A stretch of 64,000 bases of DNA from Aequorivita sp. (GTDB taxonomy: Bacteria > Bacteroidota > Bacteroidia > Flavobacteriales > Flavobacteriaceae), in the NCBI GenBank assembly GCA_024637015.1, contig JAGXGE010000015.1, positions 186,001 to 250,000 on the forward strand, given 5' to 3'. A program made the translations under genes and the position numbers. Positions 9,614 to 19,348 of the stretch are shown here, one piece after another; positions within the stretch are counted from its first letter, which is position 1; each line of letters begins with the position of its first letter. The notes below the pieces were generated by a model. That model worked only from the letters and a program-made list of their open reading frames with translations, did no database searches and had not been told where the DNA came from.

Positions 9614-11191
9614 TTAACTTTTGATCAGTTTAACTGTTTGTAAATTTCCATTCAACTGGATTTGACAGAAATACAAACCCTTATTCAGACCAGTTAAGTC
9701 AAGTTCTATTTTACTAATTCCAGGTTGTAATTCTTTGGTAAGTATATCAATCACTTTTTTTCCTAATACATCAAAAACGGTAATTAGAATAATTTGGGAT
9801 TCGTTTACATCAAACTCCAGAGTTGTGAACTCGGTGACCGGATTTGGATAAATCTTTATAGAAGCGGGATTTTGTATATTGTCAGTTACTCCTAACGGCT
9901 CGCCGTTATAATGATAAACAGTCATATCACTCGAACTAATTGCATAAAGACTTCCATCGCTCGCGAACATAGTTGCCAAGCCCCACCCGCCATAAATATT
10001 GGGTAGGTCTATCCATATTTGGTTTCCAGTATTACTGTATTCAACAATTGGCATCTGAATGAAAGATGGGTTATTGGGATCGGGTGATGGGCCTCCTTTT
10101 CCAGTTACAATTACCTCCCCAGTAGGCTTTGCCAAAATAGAATAGGGTTCTTCATCATTAAAGGTTGTAGCATCATAAATTGCATGCCAAAGCAACATAC
10201 CATCTGTATCGGTTTGAATTGTTTTCCAGTCAAAATAAGCAGAAGATGGGGTAGATCCGCCGTAGCCAATTGCGCTAATCCGGTTGTTCAGATAAACAAA
10301 TTTTCTAGAAATTTCAGTACCGCCAAAATCATAATCATGATCCCATAAAAAGGTTCCCGCCGAATTGTACTTTGTGATTCTCATATCTACTCCACTGGAA
10401 GGCGATACGGCATTTTCCAAGCTGCTTAAAACATACACATTATAGTTTTCATCAATTTCAATATCTGAAGCAATAAACCCTTCTGCTGCTGCTGTCCATA
10501 GCAAAGCTCCCGATGTGTCATAGACAAAAACAGGTGCAACATTTGCAGTTGGGCTGCCCGTAGCCATTACGATTCTATCGTCTTTAATTCGCATTGAACT
10601 AAAGTTTCGGGGTAAGTTTTCAAGGCTGGTAGTAGTAGAAAGTAAATTGCCGTTCGGATCGATTTTGAATAGAACTGCTCCCTCCGGGACGTTTATTGCT
10701 GTACCAATATACAAATTGCCTGAACTGTCCACCACACTTCGGGTGTTAAACCTGTTCAAAGAAGTAATTGTAATCGAGATAGGAATGACTGTTTTCCAAA
10801 GTAGTGTGCCAGAAGGGCTATACTTTAAGGCTACAATAGCATTAGGATAGTCCCAGCCTGTTGATGAATTATAAGAATATATGTTACCAACAACAAGAAT
10901 ATTGTTGTTTACATCACTATTTATCCAATTTGGTTTTTCGTACAATCCGGATATCCCCGAAGCATCAGACATTTCCCAAAGCAGGCTTCCAGAAATATCA
11001 TACTTCCGGGTGTAGGTTTCAAAATTCTGCCAGTAGCCTGTAACAATTAAATTGTCCTCAGAATCAACTGTGCTCATAACCGAATTTTTTGAATAATTTC
11101 CGGCACCTTGCATCCAGTCAAAAGTATATTGAGCCCTTAAATTTATTGATATAAACAGAATGAATATGGCAAGAGTGATTAGTTTTTTCAT
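9614..11191 (-). CDS. T9SS-secreted protein with type A sorting domain
   Basis: A 525-aa secreted protein. The N-terminus is a signal peptide (LITLAIFILFISINLRAQ). The body has about seven degenerate units of the type W-Y-Y-x-T-S-G-x-L-L-W-x, with recurrent SGSLLWE, SGTLLWK, SGALLWT, AGTFLWD and DGMLLWH. This matches SBBP/YVTN-like propeller repeats. The last ~75 residues are a Por secretion system type A sorting domain: SIKIYPNPVTEFTTLEF, then GLNKGLYFCQI, then QTVKLIKS. It is therefore exported by Sec, moved across the outer membrane by the type IX system, and anchored or released. Substrate unknown. Confidence 0.9.
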   Translation of the reverse strand: MKKLITLAIFILFISINLRAQYTFDWMQGAGNYSKNSVMSTVDSEDNLIVTGYWQNFETYTRKYDISGSLLWEMSDASGISGLYEKPNWINSDVNNNILVVGNIYSYNSSTGWDYPNAIVALKYSPSGTLLWKTVIPISITITSLNRFNTRSVVDSSGNLYIGTAINVPEGAVLFKIDPNGNLLSTTTSLENLPRNFSSMRIKDDRIVMATGSPTANVAPVFVYDTSGALLWTAAAEGFIASDIEIDENYNVYVLSSLENAVSPSSGVDMRITKYNSAGTFLWDHDYDFGGTEISRKFVYLNNRISAIGYGGSTPSSAYFDWKTIQTDTDGMLLWHAIYDATTFNDEEPYSILAKPTGEVIVTGKGGPSPDPNNPSFIQMPIVEYSNTGNQIWIDLPNIYGGWGLATMFASDGSLYAISSSDMTVYHYNGEPLGVTDNIQNPASIKIYPNPVTEFTTLEFDVNESQIILITVFDVLGKKVIDILTKELQPGISKIELDLTGLNKGLYFCQIQLNGNLQTVKLIKS

Positions 11192-11586
11192 GGCATATTA
11201 TGTTTAAATGAAATTGAATAAATTTAAAATGAATAAAAGCAATAAAAAATGATACCTATCAATATAACTATGTAAACAACTCTGAGAAAGAATACCCTAA
11301 TCTAACGTAAATGTATGCAATTTCCATTATTTTATTTCAAATTACATTTAAGAAATAAATAAGATTTTGAACATAGATATAGGGTTCAATTTTCTCAATA
11401 CAATAATGTAGAATAGTACTAGAAAAATATTAATAATAACCTGGGAATATAAATTTTAGAATGCGGTCTCAATGTGTGGTAACATATGGATATACAACAT
11501 TCGAGTGACGCATATACCGCACATACACACCCTGCTATGTTTCACTATATCTATTTCAAATATCCCCCATTTATACAGACTAACCA
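11192..11586. other. Intergenic, AT-rich
   Basis: About 390 bases upstream of the T9SS gene and before array 2. AT-rich, with no gene or recognisable regulatory palindrome seen. Confidence 0.4.
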
Positions 11587-11599
11587 ATGGCTCTAAAAA

Positions 11600-11975
11600 T
11601 GTATCGAAGCCCAAATTCCACCTCTCTTAAAAAACAACCCAAAACCCACAACTCACAACCCAAATCCCAAATCCCAAATCCCAAATTCCAAAAAAAACTC
11701 ACAAACTCACAGATTCACAAACTAACTTTCCCAATCAACCATCAACCATCAACCAACAACCATCAACCAACAACCAACAACCCAAATCCCAAATCCCAAA
11801 TCTCAAATTCCACAACTGAGAACCCACAACTCACAACTCACAACTGACAACCGACAACCGACAACCGACCTCCCAAATCCCAAATCCCACAACTGAGAAC
11901 TGACAACTGAGAACCGACACCCCACAACTCCCGTCTCCCGTCTCCCGTCTCCCGTCTCCCGTCTCCCGTCTCCCG
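11600..11975. repeat. Low-complexity word array 2
   Basis: About 375 G-poor bases with the same word vocabulary as array 1: CCCAAATC, then CTCACAGATTCACAAACTAACTTTCCCAATCA (also in both copies of array 1), then ACCATCAACC, CCCAAATC, ACTCACAACTGACAACCGAC, and finally a pure (CTCCCGT)n heptamer run at 11934-11975. The 86-aa ORF predicted here is composed of these repeats and is not a gene. Confidence 0.9.
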
Positions 11976-11987
11976 CTTCATCACTAA

Positions 11988-12012
11988 ATCGAGAAAACCA
12001 TTTTTAACAGTG
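11988..12012 (+). repeat. 25-nt direct repeat, left copy (flanks RND operon)
   Basis: ATCGAGAAAACCATTTTTAA followed by CAGTG, identical to 18361-18385. Both copies are preceded by a CCCGTCT heptamer run and by GTCTC-CGCTTCATC with one mismatch. Confidence 0.85.
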
Positions 12013-12064
12013 TCGGATTTTCTTTCGGAAGAAGGATGAATCTATTAAATGTTTACAATCATTG

Positions 12065-15000
12065 TTAATTAGTTACCGCCTCGTTTTTGTGCTTTACAGT
12101 CCAACGCTCCTTCACATAAAGTCTTACATCTTCTAAGGTGAGATACAAACAAGGAACAATCACCAGAATGATAGAGGTTGCAAAAATAATCCCGAAGCCC
12201 AGAGAAATCGCCATAGGAATTAAATAGAATGCCTGACTGGACGTTTCCAGAATAATAGGCGTAAGTCCACCAAAAGTAGTCAACGTTGTGAGCATGATTG
12301 GCCTAAATCTTCTTAAGCCAGCCTCATGAATCGCTTCGTAAATGGAATGGTCCTTTCGTTTTTTATTAGCATAATCAATCATGATCAAAGAGTCATTAAC
12401 CACCACCCCTGATAGGGCAATAACACCCATTAAACTTACAAGTGACAAATCGTAACCCAAAAGTATATGCCCCAAAACTGCACCTACAATACCAAAAGGG
12501 ATGGCGGTCATTACAATTATCGGTTGTAGATAATTTGAAAACGCCATGGCCAATAAGGCATAAATCAATAACATCGCCATACTGAAGTTGCCCCATAAAG
12601 ATTGTGTTGATTCGCGCATATCTGCCTGTCCACCTTCAAAGGTCCAAGTGATGCCAGGATAATCGGCACGTAATTTTGGCAATTCTTCCTCCTTTACTTT
12701 TGCAAGCACTTGACCCACAGCATTTGAAGGCTCTACATCAAAACCTACATTAACAACGCGACGACCATCTCTGCGGTTGATACTCGTAAAGGCTTCCCGC
12801 TGACTGACCTCAACAACATCCATAAGCGGAACCTCAACGCCTGCCGGAGTCCGAACGATAAAATTTTCGAGATTTTGAATGTCTCGGCGCTCATCCAAAG
12901 GAAGTTTCACACGCACTTCAATCTCATTAGTGCCTCGCAACTGTCGTAACGCAAGTGCACCAAAAAACGCATCACGCACTTGTTGCCCTACCTCATTAGA
13001 GGTTAATCCTAAATTACGTCCTTCAGGTAGAATCTTGAAATCATATTGCAATTTTCCCTTGTCGTAATTATCACTCACATCACGAGAGTTTTCGAAGGCC
13101 TTCATTCGATCATAAAATGCCATACTTGCACGTTCTAGCACATCAATATCTGAATGGCTTAGGTCTACACTTATATCCTGCTGGTAACTTCCGGGACCAC
13201 GCTCGGCCTCAAAGGTAATTTGATCTACCCCTTTTATATCCCCAATATTATCTCGCCAAAGCGCAATGACTTCAGCCGCTGACATATCCCGCTGATCGGG
13301 TGGCAACAGAACGATTTCAGTATCAATGAAATTTTGCCCTCGGATGTTGGTTTTTATCCCTTCAGCAATTTCGTAGAGATTATGTTCCTCAAACATGCGT
13401 TGCGTGGCGGCCGTGATTTCTTCAGCCACTTCTTCAGCCTGTAAACGTGTGGTTCCTACTGGGAGTCGCACACCTGCCTCTATTTCTTCCGCAGCGACTT
13501 GAGGCATTAAAATCATACCCATATGATCGCTATAGGCGTATCCTCCTACAATAAGTAATAGCGCAACCGCAAGACTTAATGTGATATATCTATATTTTAA
13601 ACATCGGTCGAGAAAAGGGCGATAATAGGTTTCTATAACATGATCAAAACCCTTAGCAAATGATTGCTGATAGCTTTCGAACTTTACGATATATTTATTC
13701 TTCTTTTTAGTGGAAAGATGAGCCAAATGAGACGGAAGGATAAATAGTGCTTCAAACAAACTCACAGCAAGAATGACAATAACAACAGCTGGAAGTGGCC
13801 ACCAAAACTTCCCTGTTTCGCCTGGAATAAACAATAAGGGTAAAAAGGCAATAATAGTTGTAAGAATACTGAATATTACTGGTTTGGATACATCCTTTGT
13901 TCCTTCAATAGCAGCTTTCATATAGCTCATGCCTTGTTGGCGCTTTTCATAGATGTTTTCTCCTACCACTATAGCATCATCCACCACGATTCCTAAAACC
14001 ACAAGGAATCCAAACATCGAAATCATATTGATGCTCACGCCAATTAAGGGCAATAAAATCATACCACCAATAAACGAAATCGCCATCCCCAGCATGACCC
14101 AGAATGCCAATCGGTATTCTAAAAATAGCGTCAAGATGACCAATACAATAATGATTGCCAAAAATCCATTTTCGGTAAGAAGCGAAAGTCGCTCGCGGTA
14201 ATCTTCTGCTCGATTGCTATCTATTCTGAAATTAACACCTGGAGGAAGCGGAAATTCTTTCATGGTTTGCTGAACCGTTTCCGCAATAACCAATGGAGAC
14301 TGATCTCCTATTCTGAAGATTTCCAATTCTACGGAAGGTGTCTGATTGAACTTTCCATGAAACCCACTTTCTTCAAATGTATCGGTAATTACGGCAAGAT
14401 CTCCCAAAGTAACTTTAGCTCCGGAATCTGAGGTTAGAATCGTAATATTTTCAAATTCGTCAGCCCATTGCTTGCGCTCTTTCATGCGGAGCAGAATCTC
14501 ACCCGAATTCGTTTCTACAGCTCCAGCTGGAACATCAAGACTGCTTTGCGCTATGAGGTCTGCCACTTGCCCTAATGTAAGTCCGTATTCCTGTAATTTA
14601 TACCTAGGGATTTCTATACTCGTCTCATAGTCTGGAACTCTGCCGATTTCCACCTGTGTAATGTTAGGATTACTTAACAGCGTATTTCGCATTTGTTCTG
14701 CGAGTTTACGCAAGGTCCAGATATCCGCATCACCATAAATACCAATTTCCATGACGTCGCGTTGACGATCTTGAAGACTTACTTGAGGTTGTTCAATATC
14801 GTCAGGAAAGGTATTGATTCTGCTTACTGCCTGATCAATATCCTGAAACGCTTTCATACGATCTGAACCTGCAACCAATTCTATTGCTATTTGACCGGAA
14901 CCCTCGTTGGCCGTGGAAACGATTTCTTTAATTCCTTGAATACCACGTATGGCTTCTTCTACAGGTAATAAAATACCTTGCTCCACCTCTGCAGGTGCCG

Positions 15001-15193
15001 CTCCTGGATAGGAAACGTTGACATTCACAAAATCAAGCTGGAACTGTGGAAATACTTCTTTCTGAATGTTGACCATGGTGTAAATACCACCGCCAATTAG
15101 AAGAATCATGAGCAGGTTTGTAATCACAGAATTACGTGCCATAAAAGCTATGGCGCCTTCTTTGCGAGGTGTATTTTTATTCTCCTTCGCCAT
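12065..15193 (-). CDS. RND efflux transporter permease subunit
   Basis: The inner-membrane pump of a tripartite exporter, driven by the proton gradient. At 1042 aa it has the usual RND length. It shows the classical topology: TM1 near residue 20 ([21 protein letters not shown]), a large periplasmic loop with a porter domain ([11 protein letters not shown]), a middle helix block with the proton-relay segment [16 protein letters not shown], a second porter loop, and a C-terminal helix block containing [15 protein letters not shown]. It belongs to the AcrB/HAE1-type family rather than the CusA heavy-metal group, because no Met-rich metal motifs are visible. It is last in the operon; its ATG directly follows the TAG of the adaptor gene. 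The substrate cannot be read from sequence. Confidence 0.93.
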   Translation of the reverse strand: MAKENKNTPRKEGAIAFMARNSVITNLLMILLIGGGIYTMVNIQKEVFPQFQLDFVNVNVSYPGAAPAEVEQGILLPVEEAIRGIQGIKEIVSTANEGSGQIAIELVAGSDRMKAFQDIDQAVSRINTFPDDIEQPQVSLQDRQRDVMEIGIYGDADIWTLRKLAEQMRNTLLSNPNITQVEIGRVPDYETSIEIPRYKLQEYGLTLGQVADLIAQSSLDVPAGAVETNSGEILLRMKERKQWADEFENITILTSDSGAKVTLGDLAVITDTFEESGFHGKFNQTPSVELEIFRIGDQSPLVIAETVQQTMKEFPLPPGVNFRIDSNRAEDYRERLSLLTENGFLAIIIVLVILTLFLEYRLAFWVMLGMAISFIGGMILLPLIGVSINMISMFGFLVVLGIVVDDAIVVGENIYEKRQQGMSYMKAAIEGTKDVSKPVIFSILTTIIAFLPLLFIPGETGKFWWPLPAVVIVILAVSLFEALFILPSHLAHLSTKKKNKYIVKFESYQQSFAKGFDHVIETYYRPFLDRCLKYRYITLSLAVALLLIVGGYAYSDHMGMILMPQVAAEEIEAGVRLPVGTTRLQAEEVAEEITAATQRMFEEHNLYEIAEGIKTNIRGQNFIDTEIVLLPPDQRDMSAAEVIALWRDNIGDIKGVDQITFEAERGPGSYQQDISVDLSHSDIDVLERASMAFYDRMKAFENSRDVSDNYDKGKLQYDFKILPEGRNLGLTSNEVGQQVRDAFFGALALRQLRGTNEIEVRVKLPLDERRDIQNLENFIVRTPAGVEVPLMDVVEVSQREAFTSINRRDGRRVVNVGFDVEPSNAVGQVLAKVKEEELPKLRADYPGITWTFEGGQADMRESTQSLWGNFSMAMLLIYALLAMAFSNYLQPIIVMTAIPFGIVGAVLGHILLGYDLSLVSLMGVIALSGVVVNDSLIMIDYANKKRKDHSIYEAIHEAGLRRFRPIMLTTLTTFGGLTPIILETSSQAFYLIPMAISLGFGIIFATSIILVIVPCLYLTLEDVRLYVKERWTVKHKNEAVTN

Positions 15194-16381
15194 CTATTGT
15201 TCAGAATTTTTAGATTTATCCTCTTTAGACTCTTCTCTTAAAGCCACGCCTTCTGCCACGGTGCTTAAATTGGATATTACAATTTTATCACCATCCTCAA
15301 GACCCTTATTCACATAAGCGTATTCTGAATCTGTGAGCTCTATTTGAAGTTGGCGTATTTCTAGTTTTCCATCCTTCATCACCCAAGCTGTATTATTCGG
15401 CCTTATGAAATCCCGGTTTAATCGTACAACATTAGCAACCGGTTTCCCTTCAATATTTACTTCTACGAAGGAACCAATCATCAAGTCCGGCTTGTCAGCA
15501 TCTGTTTTACTATTTAACGGATCTGGTACTTTTACAAGCACACGAGCCAAGCGTGTTTGACCTTCCAATGCGCCAATTTGTTTATCTAAAAACCCTTCGC
15601 GTGTGGCATCTTCAGACCAAGATGATTTATTACGCAAGATGACAGAAGAGCCTTGTTTATTTTCGTCCGGAAACGTTAACCAACGTAATTTTGACACAGG
15701 AATGGTCACCTCAACCCAGTAATACTCCGTTCCTACCAATCGCCCTAGATCATCTCCTGGAGCTACTTGCGATCCTACGGTTACATTCTGACTTAAAATA
15801 TGCGCATCAAAAGGCGCTCGTATGCTTGTACGGTTCAAATTAAGGGCGGCCTGGTCTACATTTGCTTGAGCGGATTGAATCGTTGCCTTTACCGCATTGA
15901 GCTGTGGCTGGCGTAACACTAAATTGCGCTGATTGTTAGACAAACTATCCAAACCTATTAAGGCTAGATCTTGCTCGGCCACCTCTTGTCGGCCCATTTC
16001 GATATTCAAATTTGTTTGTTGCTGTTTTAAATTTCCGCGTTGTAATTCTAGAGCATTCCTATAATCAGCAGGGTTTATCTGAAGTAACAATTCACCTTTT
16101 TTGACAAAACTACCCGGAATAAATTTTGATGAACGCTTTATCACAGGACCTGCAACCAAAGGACTGATAATAACATCTTCTACAGGACGCACTGTTCCCG
16201 TCGCCTGTATATTCGGCGTGTAATTTTTACGCTCTGCTATTGTTAAACTTACCAACATCGCACTTTCCTTAACACTGCCCTCACTTTTTGCCGTAGGCTC
16301 CGTACTGAATATAACTACCATGGCCACTACAGCAACAAGCAGAATTCCTGCACATATTAAAAGTATTTTTTTTGTACTCAT
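15194..16381 (-). CDS. RND efflux periplasmic adaptor (membrane fusion protein)
   Basis: A 395-aa adaptor that bridges pump and outer-membrane channel. It has an N-terminal membrane anchor (ILLICAGILLVAVVAMVVIF). The first lipoyl half is GTVRPVEDVIISPLVAGPVIK, followed by a helical hairpin of about 90 residues rich in Q/N/L and the second lipoyl half RAPFDAHILSQNVTVGSQVAPG. After that come the beta-barrel and membrane-proximal domains. It is the middle gene of the operon: 18 bases after the channel gene and directly abutting the pump gene. This tight packing indicates co-transcription and a shared export function. Confidence 0.92.
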   Translation of the reverse strand: MSTKKILLICAGILLVAVVAMVVIFSTEPTAKSEGSVKESAMLVSLTIAERKNYTPNIQATGTVRPVEDVIISPLVAGPVIKRSSKFIPGSFVKKGELLLQINPADYRNALELQRGNLKQQQTNLNIEMGRQEVAEQDLALIGLDSLSNNQRNLVLRQPQLNAVKATIQSAQANVDQAALNLNRTSIRAPFDAHILSQNVTVGSQVAPGDDLGRLVGTEYYWVEVTIPVSKLRWLTFPDENKQGSSVILRNKSSWSEDATREGFLDKQIGALEGQTRLARVLVKVPDPLNSKTDADKPDLMIGSFVEVNIEGKPVANVVRLNRDFIRPNNTAWVMKDGKLEIRQLQIELTDSEYAYVNKGLEDGDKIVISNLSTVAEGVALREESKEDKSKNSEQ

Positions 16382-16399
16382 AATTTCAAGTTAACTTCT

Positions 16400-17902
16400 T
16401 TATTCTTGTTCGCGTTCCGTTTCAAAACTGCCCGCTAAAGATCTGTAGAGACCTATTCTGAATTCCAGTAATTGCTGTTCTGCAGTTATTCTATCGCGTT
16501 TTAATTGTTGTTGCCCATCCAGAGCCAACAATACATCTAGATACTCACTTAAGCCATTTAAAAATTCAAAATGTAGTTGTTTATTGGTTTTTTCCGTCAA
16601 ATCGAGCTGACTCTCTAAAACCACTATACGTTCTTTTTGCTTCTGCTCATTAATTAAGGCATCCTCAACTTCTCTAAATGCTACCAAAACAGTCTGGCCA
16701 TAATCAAATAAAGCACTTTGTTTAAAGGCTTCAGCCTGATTTGCTTCAGCCTTTAGGCGACCACCATAAAATAAAGGCGCCACAAGATTCCCAGCAATAG
16801 AATAGGCCCATTCCTGAAATAAATTGGTATAGGTATTCGATCGCGCTTGAGTAGAAATATTTAGGGAAAGTCTAGGGTATTTATTTCTTAAGGCTACAGC
16901 ATAATCACGATCTGCAGCGAGTACACGTTCATGTGCATTTTTAATATCTGGTCTACGGCGGGCCAATTCGAGCGGAAGACCAGTTTGAGGGATTTGATCT
17001 AATACAGGTAGCTCAACTTGGGTGATATTAAGATCATTTTGAGCTGGACTACCTATGAGCACCGAAAGTTGATTTTTTGCCAGTTGCAGATTTCGCTCAA
17101 ATGTAATTTGTAATTCACGAGTAGACTCCAGTAATTGTTCTTGCCTTAAAATATCAACAGCCCGTATCTGACCACCGCCAAAACGAGCGCGTATTAAAGT
17201 CATTATTTTTTCATTAATTCCAACTTGCTCCTTAACTAGTTCTACTTGGCGCATCGCGTTAAGAACCCTAAAATAGGCAATACAAATCTCGGCGGAAAGA
17301 CTCATAGCTCCAGCTTGATAATCATAAAAACTTGCTTTAGCTCTGAATACTTCGGCTTCTTTTGCAGCACTTAATCTTCCCCATAAATCCACTTCATAGG
17401 AAGCAGAGAGTCCAACTTGACTGTTTTCTCCTCCTGCAAAATCGGGTTGTGGCCTGCTGATACCGCTTCTTAAAGACGCTTCTATTTGTGGCCAGAGATT
17501 AGAACCTTGAATTCGGACATTAGCTTTGGCTGCCTGAAACTGTTCCCAAATTGAAGCCAGATTTAAGTTTTTGGCAAATGCGGTATCTATCAGTCGGTTT
17601 AATTGCTCATCTTCAAAAGTGGTCCACCAACGTTCAGGTATGGCTTGATTTCCGGTATAATTGAAAGATTCTGGCGCAGGAATGGGTGCCTCTGCTTGAG
17701 ACATTCGTGGTGCACAAGCGGTTAAGGCCAAGCACATTATACCCAAGCACCATTGAATACTTAAGGAAGAATAAGAACGACTTAAAGCGTCAATTCTTCT
17801 AAATTTTAATAGATGATTATTTTTCAGCTTTCTCTTTTTATAGCTTGAAATACAAGATGTTAATTTTGTAATTTTCTTAAAGTTAATTATCTTAAATAAC
17901 AC
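16400..17902 (-). CDS. TolC-like outer-membrane efflux lipoprotein (NodT type)
   Basis: Outer-membrane channel of the RND system. After the signal segment ending CLALTAC, the mature lipoprotein shows RWWTTFEDEQLNRLID, the typical first conserved block of NodT/OprM proteins. Two outer-membrane efflux domain repeats follow, with GLSASYEVDLWGRL and LELARRRPDIKNAHE. It is the first gene of the operon. The annotated start (GTG at 17902) places about 60 residues before the lipobox Cys, unusually long for a signal peptide. A later, non-ATG start is likely but cannot be fixed; the region contains no in-frame ATG except the Met four residues after Leu-Gly within the hydrophobic core. Function is confident, start is not. 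Confidence 0.88.
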   Translation of the reverse strand: MLFKIINFKKITKLTSCISSYKKRKLKNNHLLKFRRIDALSRSYSSLSIQWCLGIMCLALTACAPRMSQAEAPIPAPESFNYTGNQAIPERWWTTFEDEQLNRLIDTAFAKNLNLASIWEQFQAAKANVRIQGSNLWPQIEASLRSGISRPQPDFAGGENSQVGLSASYEVDLWGRLSAAKEAEVFRAKASFYDYQAGAMSLSAEICIAYFRVLNAMRQVELVKEQVGINEKIMTLIRARFGGGQIRAVDILRQEQLLESTRELQITFERNLQLAKNQLSVLIGSPAQNDLNITQVELPVLDQIPQTGLPLELARRRPDIKNAHERVLAADRDYAVALRNKYPRLSLNISTQARSNTYTNLFQEWAYSIAGNLVAPLFYGGRLKAEANQAEAFKQSALFDYGQTVLVAFREVEDALINEQKQKERIVVLESQLDLTEKTNKQLHFEFLNGLSEYLDVLLALDGQQQLKRDRITAEQQLLEFRIGLYRSLAGSFETEREQE

Positions 17903-18200
17903 AAATAAGGGATTAAGAATTTTTTAACTCGTGAAATCTGAGTTTATGTGTGCAATTCGAATGAATAGCTTAATTTAAACCATTATTTTTTTATCCAATA
18001 ATATCTTACCAGTGTCAAGCATATTATTGAATTGGATTTAATCTAACTATGACCTTTAAAAATTACATTTTTTTCAATTATTGCTATTAATTAGTTCTAG
18101 TGTGTTTGCCCAATAAAATGCCAATTTGATATAACAAGCTTCAGATTCTGGAGGTAATTGCTATGTAGTTACACAAGACCAGCTCAATCAGGCAAGCTCA
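17903..18200. other. Promoter region of efflux operon, AT-rich
   Basis: About 300 gene-free bases upstream of the efflux operon. No TetR- or MarR-type regulator gene is adjacent and no palindromic operator is obvious. The right part merges into array 3. Confidence 0.35.
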
Positions 18201-18350
18201 AATCTCAAACCCACAACCCATAACCCCCGTCTCCCGTCTAACTTCTCACGTCTCCCGTCTAACGTTTCCCGTCTCACGTCTCCCGTCTCACGTCTAACTT
18301 CTCACTTCTCCCGTCTCCCGTCTCCCGTCTCCCGTCTCCCGTCTCACGCT
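18200..18350. repeat. Low-complexity word array 3 (CTCCCGT/CTCACGT heptamers)
   Basis: A short CAAACCCACAACCCATAACC introduction, then about 120 bases of heptamers alternating CTCCCGT, CTCACGT, CTAACTT and CTAACGT, ending with GTCTCACGCTTCATC. Same vocabulary and order as the ends of arrays 1 and 2. Non-coding. Confidence 0.9.
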
Positions 18351-18360
18351 TCATCCTTTC

Positions 18361-18385
18361 ATCGAGAAAACCATTTTTAACAGTG
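18361..18385 (+). repeat. 25-nt direct repeat, right copy (flanks RND operon)
   Basis: Identical over 25 nt to 11988-12012 and in the same orientation. The two copies bracket the whole efflux operon, about 6.3 kb. Confidence 0.85.
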
Positions 18386-18509
18386 CAGTGTTTTAAGTAT
18401 TTAATATATTTGATGCTCTCCCCTTTTAATTTGCCCCAATGCGGAATCCCGTAATGGGATGAATATGTATTGTTTTATATTTGAAAAAGTAAAAAACCCC
18501 AAAAAAATA

Positions 18510-19328
18510 ATGACAAAAAAACTACTTCTCTTTCTCTTTGCACTTTCTTTATTTGGCTGCAAAACCACAACTTACGTTCAGGTTATTGAAACCAAGGCCG
18601 ACAACGTAAAAATAGTTGATGATACTTATGTATTTGAAAATGATTCACTTAAAATAACTTATAATCTTTGGAGAGAAAGAGGATTAATGCAATTTAATAT
18701 TTATAATAAGCTAAATGTACCATTGTATATAGACTGGCGGAAATCTTCTTATATAGATAATACCTTTAAGCTTAATTATTGGGAAGATGTAGAGCGAACA
18801 AATGCGCTTTACAAAAGTTATTATTTTTATGACTTGCCCTATAATACGACGGCTTCAGTAGGTAATTCTGGCACTAAGATGGTTAAAGAAGAAAGAATTA
18901 CATTTATACCTCCAAAAGCAAATTACACCCGTACCAAATTTTATATAATTCCGAGAAGCTTTATTGTTTTGGACAAAAATGGTCCTTATACAGAGATTCC
19001 CCTAAGTAATGATACACAGCAAACAACTAAGGTTTTCTATAAAGAATTTAGTAAAGATGCAACACCGCGAACATTCAGAAATTTCTTGACTTTTTCATTA
19101 ACAGAAGATTTTGTTGATGAATTTTACATAGATAATGAGTTTTATATCAGTAAAATTTTAGAAATGGAAAGTAAAAATTTTTATGGAATTAGGGAGCATT
19201 ATACCAGACCGGCATATAATGCGGAAGAATTGCCGTATAAGGATAATCGTTATTTCTATATAAATGTAGGGGAACGAAAAGATGAGCCCAAGGCTAAAAA
19301 AGTTATTAAAGTAGATTTTGATGATTAA
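18510..19328 (+). CDS. Hypothetical lipoprotein upstream of type I RM operon
   Basis: Not assigned to a family. I place the start at the internal ATG at 18510 (MTKKLLLFLF), because it gives a proper lipoprotein signal peptide ending SLFGC; the track's upstream ATG adds 17 non-signal residues. The mature protein, about 255 aa, looks beta-rich, with NDSLKITYNLWRERGLMQFNIYNKLNVPLYIDWRKS, and ends in a basic/acidic tail. It ends 20 bases before hsdM and on the same strand, so read-through into the RM operon is likely. A cell-envelope protein has no obvious role in restriction, and it may simply mark the chromosomal neighbour of the island. Confidence 0.75.
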   Translation: MTKKLLLFLFALSLFGCKTTTYVQVIETKADNVKIVDDTYVFENDSLKITYNLWRERGLMQFNIYNKLNVPLYIDWRKSSYIDNTFKLNYWEDVERTNALYKSYYFYDLPYNTTASVGNSGTKMVKEERITFIPPKANYTRTKFYIIPRSFIVLDKNGPYTEIPLSNDTQQTTKVFYKEFSKDATPRTFRNFLTFSLTEDFVDEFYIDNEFYISKILEMESKNFYGIREHYTRPAYNAEELPYKDNRYFYINVGERKDEPKAKKVIKVDFDD

Positions 19329-19348
19329 CCACCAACTAATAAATATAC

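Noticed and set aside
11587-11847. 86-aa ORF
   Set aside because: Made entirely of low-complexity array words (PKSQIPNPK, NHQPTTNN); composition is not protein-like.
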